Of a stretch of 64,000 nt of DNA, positions 18,623 through 32,870 are shown in pieces. Position numbers and translations under genes: made by a program. The notes below the pieces were generated by a model. The model was not told where the DNA came from, made no database searches, and saw only the letters and a program-made list of their open reading frames with translations. How positions within the stretch are numbered: position 1 is the first letter of the stretch; each line of letters opens with the position of its first letter. Location: the NCBI GenBank assembly GCA_904066235.2, contig CAJFCV020000001.1, positions 10,349,291-10,413,290 of the forward strand, given 5' to 3'. Origin of the DNA: Bursaphelenchus xylophilus (taxonomy: Eukaryota; Nematoda; Chromadorea; Rhabditida; Aphelenchoididae).

Positions 18623-20400
18623 CGACAATGGGCGAAAAACTCTGATATTATACTAGATACCGGTTTTAAAAAAAAGTGAATTAGTGATGACGGAGTGAAT
18701 TGACAAGACATACGCCATTCGAAAGCTAATCGCCTGAGATTTTAGCATGGCAAGTTTCAGCTCTTTTGCAATCAAATTACGCCGACAATGGGCGAAAAAC
18801 TCTGATATTATACTAGATACCGGTTTTAAAAAAAAGTGAATTAGTGATGACGGAGTGAATTGACAAGACATACGCCATTCGAAAGCTAATCGCCTGAGAT
18901 TTCAGTGTGGCAAGTTTCAGCATTTTTGGAATCAAACTACGCCCACACTGGGCGAAACACTCTGATATTATACTAGACACCGGTTTTAAAAAAAGTGAAT
19001 TAGTGATGAAGGAGTGAATTGACAAGACATACACCATTCGAAAGCTAATCGCCTGAGATTTTAGCATGGCAAGTTTCAGCATTTTTGGAATCAAACTACG
19101 CCCACACTCGGCGAAACACTCTGATATTATACTAGACACCGGTTTTAAAAAAAAGTGAATTAGTGATGAAGGAGTGAATTGACAAGACATACACCATTCG
19201 AAAGCTAAGCGCCTGAGATTTTAACATGGCAAGTTTCAGCTTTTTTGGAATCAAATTGCGCCGACACTGGGCGAAACACTCTGATATTATACTAGACACC
19301 GGTTTTAAAAAAAGTGAATTAGTGATGAAGGAGTGAATTGACAAGACATACACCATTCGAAAGCTAATCGCCTGAGATTTTAGCATGGCAAGTTTCAGCA
19401 TTTTTGGAATCAAACTACGCCCGCCCCAGGCCAAAAACTCTGATATTATACTAGACACCGGTTTTAAAAAAAGTGAATTAGTGATGAAGGAGTGAATTGA
19501 CAAGACATACACCATTCGAAAGCTAATCGCCTGAGATTTTAGCGTGGCAAGTTTCAGCATTTTTGGAATCAAACTGCGCCCACACTGGGCGAAACACTCT
19601 GATACTATACTAGACACCGGTTTAAAAAAAAGTGAATTAGTGATGAAGGAGTGAATTGACAAGACATACACCATTCGAAAGCTAATCGCCTGAGATTTTA
19701 GCGTGGCAAGTTTCAGCATTTTTGGAATCAAACTGCGCCCACACTGGGCGAAACACTCTGATACTATACTAGACACCGGTTTAAAAAAAAAGTGAATTAG
19801 TGATGAAGGAGTGAATTGACAAGACATACACCATTCGAAAGCTAATCGCCTGAGATTTTAGCGTGGCAAGTTTCAGCTTTTTTGGAATCAAATTGCGCCG
19901 ACACTGGGCGAAACACTCTGATATTATACTAGACACCGGTTTTAAAAAAAAGTGAATTAGTGATGAAGGAGTGAATTGACAAGACATACGCCATTCGAAA
20001 GCTAATCGCCTGAGATTTTAGCATGGCAAGTTTCAGCATTTTTGGAATCAAACTACGCCCGCCCCAGGCCAAAAACTCTGATATTATACTAGACACCGGT
20101 TTTAAAAAAAAGTGAATTAGTGATGAAGGAGTGAATTGACAAGACATACACCATTCGAAAGCTAATCGCCTGAGATTTTAGCGTGGCAAGTTTCAGCTTT
20201 TTTGGAATCAAATTGCGCCGACACTGGGCGAAACACTCTGATACTATACTAGACACCGGTTTAAAAAAAAAGTGAATTAGTGATGAAGGAGTGAATTGAC
20301 AAGACATACACCATTCGAAAGCTAATCGCCTGAGATTTTAGCGTGGCAAGTTTCAGCATTTTTGGAATCAAACTGCGCCCACACTGGGCGAAACACTCTG
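18619..20400. repeat. Satellite zone 2 (right part)
   Basis: The rare variants of the left flank continue here: GACAATGGG near 18623 and 18783, AGATTTCAGTGTGG at 18898, CACTCGGCG near 19107, AACATGGC near 19222, and D-type patches near 19420 and 20050. Several units carry GATACTATACTAG followed by GGTTTAAAA (near 19593, 19752 and 20232). This shows that the zone predates the insertion and was split by it. Confidence 0.75.
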
Positions 20401-23400
20401 ATATTATACTGGACACCGGTTTTAAAAAAAGTGAATTAGTGATGAAGGAGTGAATTGACAAGACATACACCATTCGAAAGCTAATCGCCTGAGATTTTAG
20501 CGTGGCAAGTTTCAGCTCTTTTGCAATCAAATTACGCCGACACTGGGCGAAACACTCTGATATTATACTAGACACCGGTTTTAAAAAAAGTCAATTAGTG
20601 ATGAAGGAGTGAATTGACAAGACATACACCATTCGAAAGCTAATCGCCTGAGATTTTAGCATGGCAAGTTTCAGCTTTTTTGGAATCAAATTGCGCCGAC
20701 ACTGGGCGAAACACTCTGATATTATACTAGACACCGGTTTAAAAAAAGTGAATTAGTGATGACAGAGTGAATTGACAAGACATACACCATTCGAAAGCTA
20801 ATCGCCTGAGATTTTAGCATGGCAAGTTTCAGCTTTTTTGGAATCAAATTGCGCCGACACTGGGCGAAACACTCTGATATTATACTAGACACCGGTTTTA
20901 AAAAAAGTGAATTAGTGATGAAGGAGTGAATTGACAAGACATACACCATTCGAAAGCTAATCGCCTGAGATTTTAGCATGGCAAGTTTCAGCTCTTTTGC
21001 AATCAAATTACGCCGACACTGGGCGAAAAACTCTGATATTATACTAGATACCGGTTTTAAAAAAAAGTGAATTAGTGATGACGGAGTGAATTGACAAGAC
21101 ATACGCCATTCGAAAGCTAATCGCCTGAGATTTTAGCGTGGCAAGTTTCAGCTTTTTTGGAATCAAATTGCGCCGACACTGGGCGAAACACTCTGATATT
21201 ATACTAGACACCGGTTTTAAAAAAAGTGAATTAGTGATGAAGGAGTGAATTGACAAGACATACACCATTCGAAAGCTAATCGCCTGAGATTTTAGCGTGG
21301 CAAGTTTCAGCTTTTTTGGAATCAAATTGCGCCGACACTGGGCGAAACACTCTGATATTATACTAGACACCGGTTTTAAAAAAAAGTGAATTAGTGATGA
21401 AGGAGTGAATTGACAAGACATACACCATTCGAAAGCTAATCGCCTGAGATTTTAGCGTGGCAAGTTTCAGCATTTTTGGAATCAAACTGCGCCCACACTG
21501 GGCGAAACACTCTGATATTATACTAGACACCGGTTTTAAAAAAAGTGAATTAGTGATGAAGGAGTGAATTGACAAGACATACACCATTCGAAAGCTAATC
21601 GCCTGAGATTCTAGCGTGGCAAGTTTCAGCTCTTTTGCAATCAAATTACGCCGACACTGGGCGAAACACTCTGATATTATACTAGACACCGGTTTAAAAA
21701 AAGTGAATTAGTGATGAAGGAGTGAATTGACAAGACATACACCATTCGAAAGCTAATTGCCTGAGATTTTAGCATGGCAAGTTTCAGCTCTTTTGCAATC
21801 AAATTACGCCGACACTGGGCGAAACACTCTGATATTATACTAGACACCGGTTTTAAAAAAAGTGAATTAGTGATGAAGGAGTGAATTGACAAGACATACA
21901 CCATTCGAAAGCTAATCGCCTGAGATTTTAGCGTGGCAAGTTTCAGCTTTTTTGGAATCAAATTGCGCCGACACTGGGCGAAACACTCTGATATTATACT
22001 AGACACCGGTTTAAAAAAAGTGAATTAGTGATGACAGAGTGAATTGACAAGACATACACCATTCGAAAGCTAATTGCCTGAGATTTTAGCATGGCAAGTT
22101 TCAGCTCTTTTGCAATCAAATTACGCCGACACTGGGCGAAACACTCTGATATTATACTAGACACCGGTTTTAAAAAAAGTGAATTAGTGATGAAGGAGTG
22201 AATTGACAAGACATACACCATTCGAAAGCTAATCGCCTGAGATTTTAGCATGGCAAGTTTCAGCTTTTTTGGAATCAAATTGCGCCGACACTGGGCGAAA
22301 CACTCTGATATTATACTAGACACCGGTTTAAAAAAAGTGAATTAGTGATGACAGAGTGAATTGACAAGACATACACCATTCGAAAGCTAATTGCCTGAGA
22401 TTTTAGCATGGCAAGTTTCAGCTCTTTTGCAATCAAATTACGCCGACACTGGGCGAAAAACTCTGATATTATACTAGATACCGGTTTTAAAAAAAGTGAA
22501 TTAGTGATGACGGAGTGAATTGACAAGACATACACCATTCGAAAGCTAATCGCCTGAGATTTTAGCGTGGCAAGTTTCAGCTTTTTTGGAATCAAATTGC
22601 GCCGACACTGGGCGAAACACTCTGATATTATACTAGACACCGGTTTTAAAAAAAGTGAATTAGTGATGAAGGAGTGAATTGACAAGACATACACCATTCG
22701 AAAGCTAATCGCCTGAGATTTTAGCGTGGCAAGTTTCAGCTCTTTTGCAATCAAATTACGCCGACACTGGGCGAAACACTCTGATATTATACTAGACACC
22801 GGTTTTAAAAAAAGTGAATTAGTGATGAAGGAGTGAATTGACAAGACATACACCATTCGAAAGCTAATCGCCTGAGATTTTAGCATGGCAAGTTTCAGCT
22901 TTTTTGGAATCAAATTGCGCCGACACTGGGCGAAACACTCTGATATTATACTAGACACCGGTTTAAAAAAAGTGAATTAGTGATGACAGAGTGAATTGAC
23001 AAGACATACACCATTCGAAAGCTAATTGCCTGAGATTTTAGCATGGCAAGTTTCAGCTCTTTTGCAATCAAATTACGCCGACACTGGGCGAAAAACTCTG
23101 ATATTATACTAGATACCGGTTTTAAAAAAAGTGAATTAGTGATGACGGAGTGAATTGACAAGACATACGCCATTCGAAAGCTAATCGCCTGAGATTTTAG
23201 CGTGGCAAGTTTCAGCTTTTTTGGAATCAAATTGCGCCGACACTGGGCGAAACACTCTGATATTATACTAGACACCGGTTTTAAAAAAAGTGAATTAGTG
23301 ATGAAGGAGTGAATTGACAAGACATACACCATTCGAAAGCTAATCGCCTGAGATTTTAGCGTGGCAAGTTTCAGCTTTTTTGGAATCAAATTGCGCCGAC

Positions 23401-26400
23401 ACTGGGCGAAACACTCTGATATTATACTAGACACCGGTTTTAAAAAAAGTGAATTAGTGATGAAGGAGTGAATTGACAAGACATACACCATTCGAAAGCT
23501 AATCGCCTGAGATTTTAGCGTGGCAAGTTTCAGCATTTTTGGAATCAAACTGCGCCCACACTGGGCGAAACACTCTGATATTATACTAGACACCGGTTTT
23601 AAAAAAAGTGAATTAGTGATGAAGGAGTGAATTGACAAGACATACACCATTCGAAAGCTAATCGCCTGAGATTTTAGCATGGCAAGTTTCAGCTTTTTTG
23701 GAATCAAATTGCGCCGACACTGGGCGAAACACTCTGATATTATACTAGACACCGGTTTAAAAAAAGTGAATTAGTGATGACAGAGTGAATTGACAAGACA
23801 TACACCATTCGAAAGCTAATTGCCTGAGATTTTAGCATGGCAAGTTTCAGCTCTTTTGCAATCAAATTACGCCGACACTGGGCGAAAAACTCTGATATTA
23901 TACTAGATACCGGTTTTAAAAAAAGTGAATTAGTGATGACGGAGTGAATTGACAAGACATACGCCATTCGAAAGCTAATCGCCTGAGATTTTAGCGTGGC
24001 AAGTTTCAGCTTTTTTGGAATCAAATTGCGCCGACACTGGGCGAAACACTCTGATATTATACTAGACACCGGTTTTAAAAAAAGTGAATTAGTGATGAAG
24101 GAGTGAATTGACAAGACATACACCATTCGAAAGCTAATCGCCTGAGATTTTAGCGTGGCAAGTTTCAGCTTTTTTGGAATCAAATTGCGCCGACACTGGG
24201 CGAAACACTCTGATATTATACTAGACACCGGTTTTAAAAAAAGTGAATTAGTGATGAAGGAGTGAATTGACAAGACATACACCATTCGAAAGCTAATCGC
24301 CTGAGATTTTAGCGTGGCAAGTTTCAGCATTTTTGGAATCAAACTGCGCCCACACTGGGCGAAACACTCTGATATTATACTAGACACCGGTTTTAAAAAA
24401 AGTGAATTAGTGATGAAGGAGTGAATTGACAAGACATACACCATTCGAAAGCTAATCGCCTGAGATTCTAGCGTGGCAAGTTTCAGCTCTTTTGCAATCA
24501 AATTACGCCGACACTGGGCGAAACACTCTGATATTATACTAGACACCGGTTTTAAAAAAAGTGAATTAGTGATGAAGGAGTGAATTGACAAGACATACAC
24601 CATTCGAAAGCTAATCGCCTGAGATTTTAGCATGGCAAGTTTCAGCTTTTTTGGAATCAAATTGCGCCGACACTGGGCGAAACACTCTGATATTATACTA
24701 GACACCGGTTTAAAAAAAGTGAATTAGTGATGACAGAGTGAATTGACAAGACATACACCATTCGAAAGCTAATTGCCTGAGATTTTAGCATGGCAAGTTT
24801 CAGCTCTTTTGCAATCAAATTACGCCGACACTGGGCGAAAAACTCTGATATTATACTAGATACCGGTTTTAAAAAAAGTGAATTAGTGATGACGGAGTGA
24901 ATTGACAAGACATACGCCATTCGAAAGCTAATCGCCTGAGATTTTAGCATGGCAAGTTTCAGCATTTTTGGAATCAAACTACGCCCACACTGGGCGAAAC
25001 ACTCTGATATTATACTAGACACCGGTTTTAAAAAAAGTGAATTAGTGATGAAGGAGTGAATTGACAACACATACACCATTCGAAAGCTAATCGCCTGAGA
25101 TTTTAGCGTGGCAAGTTTCAGCATTTTTGGAATCAAACTACGCCCACACTGGGCGAAACACTCTGATATTATACTAGACACCGGTTTTAAAAAAAGTGAA
25201 TTAGTGATGAAGGAGTGAATTGACAAGACATACACCATTCGAAAGCTAATCGCCTGAGATTTTAGCGTGGCAAGTTTCAGCATTTTTGGAATCAAACTAC
25301 GCCCACACTGGGCGAAACACTCTGATATTATACTAGACACCGGTTTTAAAAAAAAGTGAATTAGTGATGACGGAGTGAATTGACAAGACATACGCCATTC
25401 GAAAGCTAATTGCCTGAGATTTTAGCATGGCAAGTTTCAGCATTTTTGGAATCAAACTACGCCCACACTGGGCGAAACACTCTGATATTATACTAGACAC
25501 CGGTTTTAAAAAAAGTGAATTAGTGATGAAGGAGTGAATTGACAAGACATACACCATTCGAAAGCTAATCGCCTGAGATTTTAGCGTGGCAAGTTTCAGC
25601 ATTTTTGGAATCAAACTACGCCCACACTGGGCGAAACACTCTGATATTATACTAGACACCGGTTTTAAAAAAAAGTGAATTAGTGATGACGGAGTGAATT
25701 GACAAGACATACGCCATTCGAAAGCTAATTGCCTGAGATTTTAGCATGGCAAGTTTCAGCATTTTTGGAATCAAACTACGCCCACACTGGGCGAAACACT
25801 CTGATATTATACTAGACACCGGTTTTAAAAAAAGTGAATTAGTGATGAAGGAGTGAATTGACAAGACATACACCATTCGAAAGCTAATCGCCTGAGATTT
25901 TAGCGTGGCAAGTTTCAGCTCTTTTGCAATCAAATTACGCCGACACTGGGCGAAACACTCTGATATTATACTAGACACCGGTTTTAAAAAAAGTGAATTA
26001 GTGATGAAGGAGTGAATTGACAAGACATACACCATTCGAAAGCTAATCGCCTGAGATTTTAGCATGGCAAGTTTCAGCTTTTTTGGAATCAAATTGCGCC
26101 GACACTGGGCGAAACATTCTGATATTATACTAGACACCGGTTTAAAAAAAGTGAATTAGTGATGACAGAGTGAATTGACAAGACATACACCATTCGAAAG
26201 CTAATTGCCTGAGATTTTAGCATGGCAAGTTTCAGCTCTTTTGCAATCAAATTACGCCGACACTGGGCGAAAAACTCTGATATTATACTAGATACCGGTT
26301 TTAAAAAAAGTGAATTAGTGATGAAGGAGTGAATTGACAAGACATACACCATTCGAAAGCTAATCGCCTGAGATTTTAGCGTGGCAAGTTTCAGCTTTTT

Positions 26401-29400
26401 TGGAATCAAATTGCGCCGACACTGGGCGAAACACTCTGATACTATACTAGACACCGGTTTAAAAAAAGTGAATTAGTGATGAAGGAGTGAATTGACAAGA
26501 CATACACCATTCGAAAGCTAATCGCCTGAGATTTTAGCGTGGCAAGTTTCAGCATTTTTGGAATCAAACTGCGCCCACACTGGGCGAAACACTCTGATAT
26601 TATACTAGACACCGGTTTTAAAAAAAGTGAATTAGTGATGAAGGAGTGAATTGACAAGACATACACCATTCGAAAGCTAATCGCCTGAGATTTTAGCGTG
26701 GCAAGTTTCAGCTCTTTTGCAATCAAATTACGCCGACACTGGGCGAAACACTCTGATATTATACTAGACACCGGTTTTAAAAAAAGTGAATTAGTGATGA
26801 AGGAGTGAATTGACAAGACATACACCATTCGAAAGCTAATTGCCTGAGATTCTAGCGTGGCAAGTTTCAGCTCTTTTGCAATCAAATTACGCCGACACTG
26901 GGCGAAACACTCTGATATTATACTAGACACCGGTTTTAAAAAAAGTGAATTAGTGATGAAGGAGTGAATTGACAAGACATACACCATTCGAAAGCTAATC
27001 GCCTGAGATTTTAGCATGGCAAGTTTCAGCTCTTTTGCAATCAAATTACGCCGACACTGGGCGAAACACTCTGATATTATACTAGACACCGGTTTTAAAA
27101 AAAGTGAATTAGTGATGAAGGAGTGAATTGACAAGACATACACCATTCGAAAGCTAATCGCCTGAGATTTTAGCATGGCAAGTTTCAGCTTTTTTGGAAT
27201 CAAATTGCGCCGACACTGGGCGAAACACTCTGATATTATACTAGACACCGGTTTAAAAAAAAGTGAATTAGTGATGACAGAGTGAATTGACAAGACATAC
27301 ACCATTCGAAAGCTAATTGCCTGAGATTTTAGCATGGCAAGTTTCAGCTCTTTTGCAATCAAATTACGCCGACACTGGGCGAAAAACTCTGATATTATAC
27401 TAGATACCGGTTTTAAAAAAAGTGAATTAGTGATGACGGAGTGAATTGACAAGACATACGCCATTCGAAAGCTAATCGCCTGAGATTTTAGCGTGGCAAG
27501 TTTCAGCTTTTTTGGAATCAAATTGCGCCGACACTGGGCGAAACACTCTGATATTATACTAGACACCGGTTTTAAAAAAAGTGAATTAGTGATGAAGGAG
27601 TGAATTGACAAGACATACACCATTCGAAAGCTAATCGCCTGAGATTTTAGCGTGGCAAGTTTCAGCTCTTTTGCAATCAAATTACGCCGACACTGGGCGA
27701 AACACTCTGATATTATACTAGACACCGGTTTTAAAAAAAGTGAATTAGTGATGAAGGAGTGAATTGACAAGACATACACCATTCGAAAGCTAATCGCCTG
27801 AGATTTTAGCATGGCAAGTTTCAGCTTTTTTGGAATCAAATTGCGCCGACACTGGGCGAAACACTCTGATATTATACTAGACACCGGTTTTAAAAAAAGT
27901 GAATTAGTGATGACAGAGTGAATTGACAAGACATACACCATTCGAAAGCTAATTGCCTGAGATTTTAGCATGGCAAGTTTCAGCTCTTTTGCAATCAAAT
28001 TACGCCGACACTGGGCGAAAAACTCTGATATTATACTAGATACCGGTTTTAAAAAAAGTGAATTAGTGATGACGGAGTGAATTGACAAGACATACGCCAT
28101 TCGAAAGCTAATCGCCTGAGATTTTAGCATGGCAAGTTTCAGCATTTTTGGAATCAAACTACGCCCACACTGGGCGAAACACTCTGATATTATACTAGAC
28201 ACCGGTTTAAAAAAAAGGTGAATTAGTGATGACAGAGTGAATTGACAAGACATACACCATTCGAAAGCTAATTGCCTGAGATTTTAGCATGGCAAGTTTC
28301 AGCTCTTTTGCAATCAAATTACGCCGACACTGGGCGAAAAACTCTGATATTATACTAGATACCGGTTTTAAAAAAAGTGAATTAGTGATGACGGAGTGAA
28401 TTGACAAGACATACGCCATTCGAAAGCTAATCGCCTGAGATTTTAGCATGGCAAGTTTCAGCATTTTTGGAATCAAACTACGCCCACACTGGGCGAAACA
28501 CTCTGATATTATACTAGACACCGGTTTAAAAAAAAGTGAATTAGTGATGAAGGAGTGAATTGACAACACATACACCATTCGAAAGCTAATCGCCTGAGAT
28601 TTTAGCGTGGCAAGTTTCAGCATTTTTGGAATCAAACTACGCCCACACTGGGCGAAACACTCTGATATTATACTAGACACCGGTTTTAAAAAAAGTGAAT
28701 TAGTGATGAAGGAGTGAATTGACAAGACATACACCATTCGAAAGCTAATCGCCTGAGATTTTAGCGTGGCAAGTTTCAGCATTTTTGGAATCAAACTACG
28801 CCCACACTGGGCGAAACACTCTGATATTATACTAGACACCGGTTTTAAAAAAAAGTGAATTAGTGATGACGGAGTGAATTGACAAGACATACGCCATTCG
28901 AAAGCTAATTGCCTGAGATTTTAGCATGGCAAGTTTCAGCATTTTTGGAATCAAACTACGCCCACACTGGGCGAAACACTCTGATATTATACTAGACACC
29001 GGTTTTAAAAAAAGTGAATTAGTGATGAAGGAGTGAATTGACAAGACATACACCATTCGAAAGCTAATCGCCTGAGATTTTAGCGTGGCAAGTTTCAGCA
29101 TTTTTGGAATCAAACTACGCCCACACTGGGCGAAACACTCTGATATTATACTAGACACCGGTTTTAAAAAAAAGTGAATTAGTGATGACGGAGTGAATTG
29201 ACAAGACATACGCCATTCGAAAGCTAATTGCCTGAGATTTTAGCATGGCAAGTTTCAGCTCTTTTGCAATCAAATTACGCCGACACTGGGCGAAAAACTC
29301 TGATATTATACTAGATACCGGTTTTAAAAAAAAGTGAATTAGTGATGACGGAGTGAATTGACAAGACATACGCCATTCGAAAGCTAATCGCCTGAGATTT

Positions 29401-31200
29401 TAGCGTGGCAAGTTTCAGCTTTTTTGGAATCAAATTGCGCCGACACTGGGCGAAACACTCTGATATTATACTAGACACCGGTTTTAAAAAAAGTGAATTA
29501 GTGATGAAGGAGTGAATTGACAAGACATACACCATTCGAAAGCTAATCGCCTGAGATTTTAGCGTGGCAAGTTTCAGCTTTTTTGGAATCAAATTGCGCC
29601 GACACTGGGCGAAACACTCTGATATTATACTAGACACCGGTTTTAAAAAAAGTGAATTAGTGATGAAGGAGTGAATTGACAAGACATACACCATTCGAAA
29701 GCTAATCGCCTGAGATTTTAGCGTGGCAAGTTTCAGCTTTTTTGGAATCAAATTGCGCCGACACTGGGCGAAACACTCTGATATTATACTAGACACCGGT
29801 TTTAAAAAAAGTGAATTAGTGATGAAGGAGTGAATTGACAAGACATACGCCATTCGAAAGCTAATCGCCTGAGATTTTAGCGTGGCAAGTTTCAGCTTTT
29901 TTGGAATCAAATTGCGCCGACACTGGGCGAAACACTCTGATATTATACTAGACACCGGTTTTAAAAAAAGTGAATTAGTGATGAAGGAGTGAATTGACAA
30001 GACATACACCATTCGAAAGCTAATCGCCTGAGATTTTAGCGTGGCAAGTTTCAGCTTTTTTGGAATCAAATTGCGCCGACACTGGGCGAAACACTCTGAT
30101 ATTATACTAGACACCGGTTTTAAAAAAAGTGAATTAGTGATGAAGGAGTGAATTGACAAGACATACACCATTCGAAAGCTAATCGCCTGAGATTTTAGCG
30201 TGGCAAGTTTCAGCATTTTTGGAATCAAACTGCGCCCACACTGGGCGAAACACTCTGATATTATACTAGACACCGGTTTTAAATAAAAGTGAATTAGTGA
30301 TGAAGGAGTGAATTGACAAGACATACACCATTCGAAAGCTAATCGCCTGAGATTTCAGCATGGCAAGTTTCAGCTTTTTTGGAATCAAATTACGCCGACA
30401 CTGGGCGAAAAACTCTGATATTATACTAGATACCGGTTTTAAAAAAAGTGAATTAGTGATGACGGAGTGAATTGACAAGACATACGCCATTCGAAAGCTA
30501 ATCGCCTGAGATTTTAGCATGGCAAGTTTCAGCATTTTTGGAATCAAACTACGCCCACACTGGGCGAAAAACTCTGATATTATACTAGACACCGGTTTAA
30601 AAAAAGTGAATTAGTGATGAAGGAGTGAATTGACAAGACATACACCATTCGAAAGCTAATCGCCTGCGATTTTAGCATGGCAAGTTTCAGCATTTTTGGA
30701 ATCAAACTACGCCCACACTGGGCGAAACACTCTGATATTATACTAGACACCGGTTTTAAAAAAAGTGAATTAGTGATGAAGGAGTGAATTGACAGCACAT
30801 ACACCATTCGAAAGCTAATCGCCTGAGATTTTAGCGTGGCAAGTTTCAGCATTTTTGGAATCAAACTACGCCCACACTGGGCGAAACACTCTGATATTAT
30901 ACTAGACACCGGTTTAAAAAAAGTGAATTAGTGATGAAGGAGTGAATTGACAAGACATACACCATTCGAAAGCTAATCGCCTGCGATTTTAGCATGGCAA
31001 GTTTCAGCTTTTTTGGAATCAAATTGCGCCGACACTGGGCGAAACACTCTGATATTATACTAGACACCGGTTTTAAAAAAAGTGAATTAGTGATGAAGGA
31101 GTGAATTGACAAGACATACACCATTCGAAAGCTAATCGCCTGAGATTTTAGCATGGCAAGTTTCAGCTTTTTTGGAATCAAATTACGCCGACACTGGGCG
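20400..31200. repeat. Satellite zone 3: GATGACAGAG and CTAATTGCC markers, no D monomers
   Basis: Boundaries are approximate. Units with GATGACAGAGTG in place of GATGACGGAGTG or GATGAAGGAGTG recur at about 20757, 22029, 22345, 22983, 23777, 24731, 26163, 27277, 27911 and 28229. CTAATTGCC in place of CTAATCGCC is concentrated between about 21.7 and 29.2 kb. Spacings of the first marker are mostly whole multiples of the unit (794 bp is 5 units, 954 bp is 6), giving a 5-6 unit higher-order pattern around 22.9-24.7 kb. I saw no CGCCCCAGGCC patch between about 20.1 and 31.3 kb. Confidence 0.75.
24690..25730. repeat. Duplicated satellite block, copy 1 (partner 28190-29240)
   Basis: Shared rare variants link the two blocks at an offset of 3499 bp (22 units plus 1): GACAGAG at 24732 and 28231, and TTGACAACAC at 25061 and 28560. 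Both are followed by B units and then CTAATTGCC units. Inside, 25333-25710 and its follower are a tandem copy of the same two-unit (about 319 bp) segment. Block ends are approximate. Confidence 0.6.
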
Positions 31201-32492
31201 AAAAACTCTGATATTATACTAGATACCGGTTTTAAAAAAAAGTGAATTAGTGATGACGGAGTGAATTGACAAGACATAGGCCATTCGAAAGCTAATCGCC
31301 TGAGATTTTAGCATGGCAAGTTTCAGCATTTTTGGAATCAAACTACGCCCGCCCCAGGCCAAAAACTCTGATATTATACTAGACACCGGTTTTAAAAAAA
31401 GTGAATTAGTGATGAAGGAGTGAATTGACAAGACATACACCATTCGAAAGCTAATCGCCTGAGATTTTAGCATGGCAAGTTTCAGCTTTTTTGGAATCAA
31501 ACTACGCCCACACTGGGCGAAACACTCTGATATTATACTAGACACCGGTTTTAAAAAAAGTGAATTAGTGATGAAGGAGTGAATTGACAGCACATACACC
31601 ATTCGAAAGCTAATCGCCTGAGATTTTAGCGTGGCAAGTTTCAGCATTTTTGGAATCAAACTACGCCCACACTGGGCGAAACACTCTGATATTATACTAG
31701 ACACCGGTTTTAAAACAAAGTGAATTAGTGATGAAGGAGTGAATTGACAGCACATACACCATTCGAAAGCTAATCGCCTGAGATTTTAGCGTGGCAAGTT
31801 TCAGCATTTTTGGAATCAAACTACGCCCACACTGGGCGAAACACTCTGATATTATACTAGACACCGGTTTAAAAAAAGTGAATTAGTGATGAAGGAGTGA
31901 ATTGACAAGACATACACCATTCGAAAGCTAATCGCCTGCGATTTTAGCATGGCAAGTTTCAGCTTTTTTGGAATCAAATTGCGCCGACACTGGGCGAAAC
32001 ACTCTGATATTATACTAGACACCGGTTTTAAAAAAAGTGAATTAGTGATGAAGGAGTGAATTGACAAGACATACACCATTCGAAAGCTAATCGCCTGAGA
32101 TTTTAGCATGGCAAGTTTCAGCTTTTTTGGAATCAAATTACGCCGACACTGGGCGAAAAACTCTGATATTATACTAGATACCGGTTTTAAAAAAAAGTGA
32201 ATTAGTGATGACGGAGTGAATTGACAAGACATAGGCCATTCGAAAGCTAATCGCCTGAGATTTTAGCATGGCAAGTTTCAGCATTTTTGGAATCAAACTA
32301 CGCCCGCCCCAGGCCAAAAACTCTGATATTATACTAGACACCGGTTTTAAAAAAAGTGAATTAGTGATGAAGGAGTGAATTGACAAGACATACACCATTC
32401 GAAAGCTAATCGCCTGAGATTTTAGCATGGCAAGTTTCAGCTTTTTTGGAATCAAATTACGCCCACACTGGGCGAAACACTCTGATATTATA

Positions 32493-32870
32493 CTAGACAC
32501 CGGTTTTAAAAAAAAGTGAATTAGTGATGAAGGAGTGAATTGACAGCACATACACCATTCGAAAGCTAATCGCCTGAGATTTTAGCATGGCAAGTTTCAG
32601 CTTTTTTGGAATCAAATTACGCCCACACTGGGCGAAACACTCTGATATTATACTAGACACCGGTTTTAAAAAAAAGTGAATTAGTGATGAAGGAGTGAAT
32701 TGACAGCACATACACCATTCGAAAGCTAATCGCCTGAGATTTTAGCATGGCAAGTTTCAGCTTTTTTGGAATCAAATTACGCCCACACTGGGCGAAACAC
32801 TCTGATATTATACTAGACACCGGTTTTAAAAAAAAGTGAATTAGTGATGAAGGAGTGAATTGACAGCACA
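32493..32870. repeat. Homogenised run of 160-bp satellite units
   Basis: Units carrying the rare TTGACAGCACATAC variant, an eight-A tract and ATTACGCCCACACTGGGCG repeat at exact 160-bp steps (TGACAGCACA at 32541, 32701 and 32861). They look identical by eye, indicating very recent local amplification. Confidence 0.7.
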
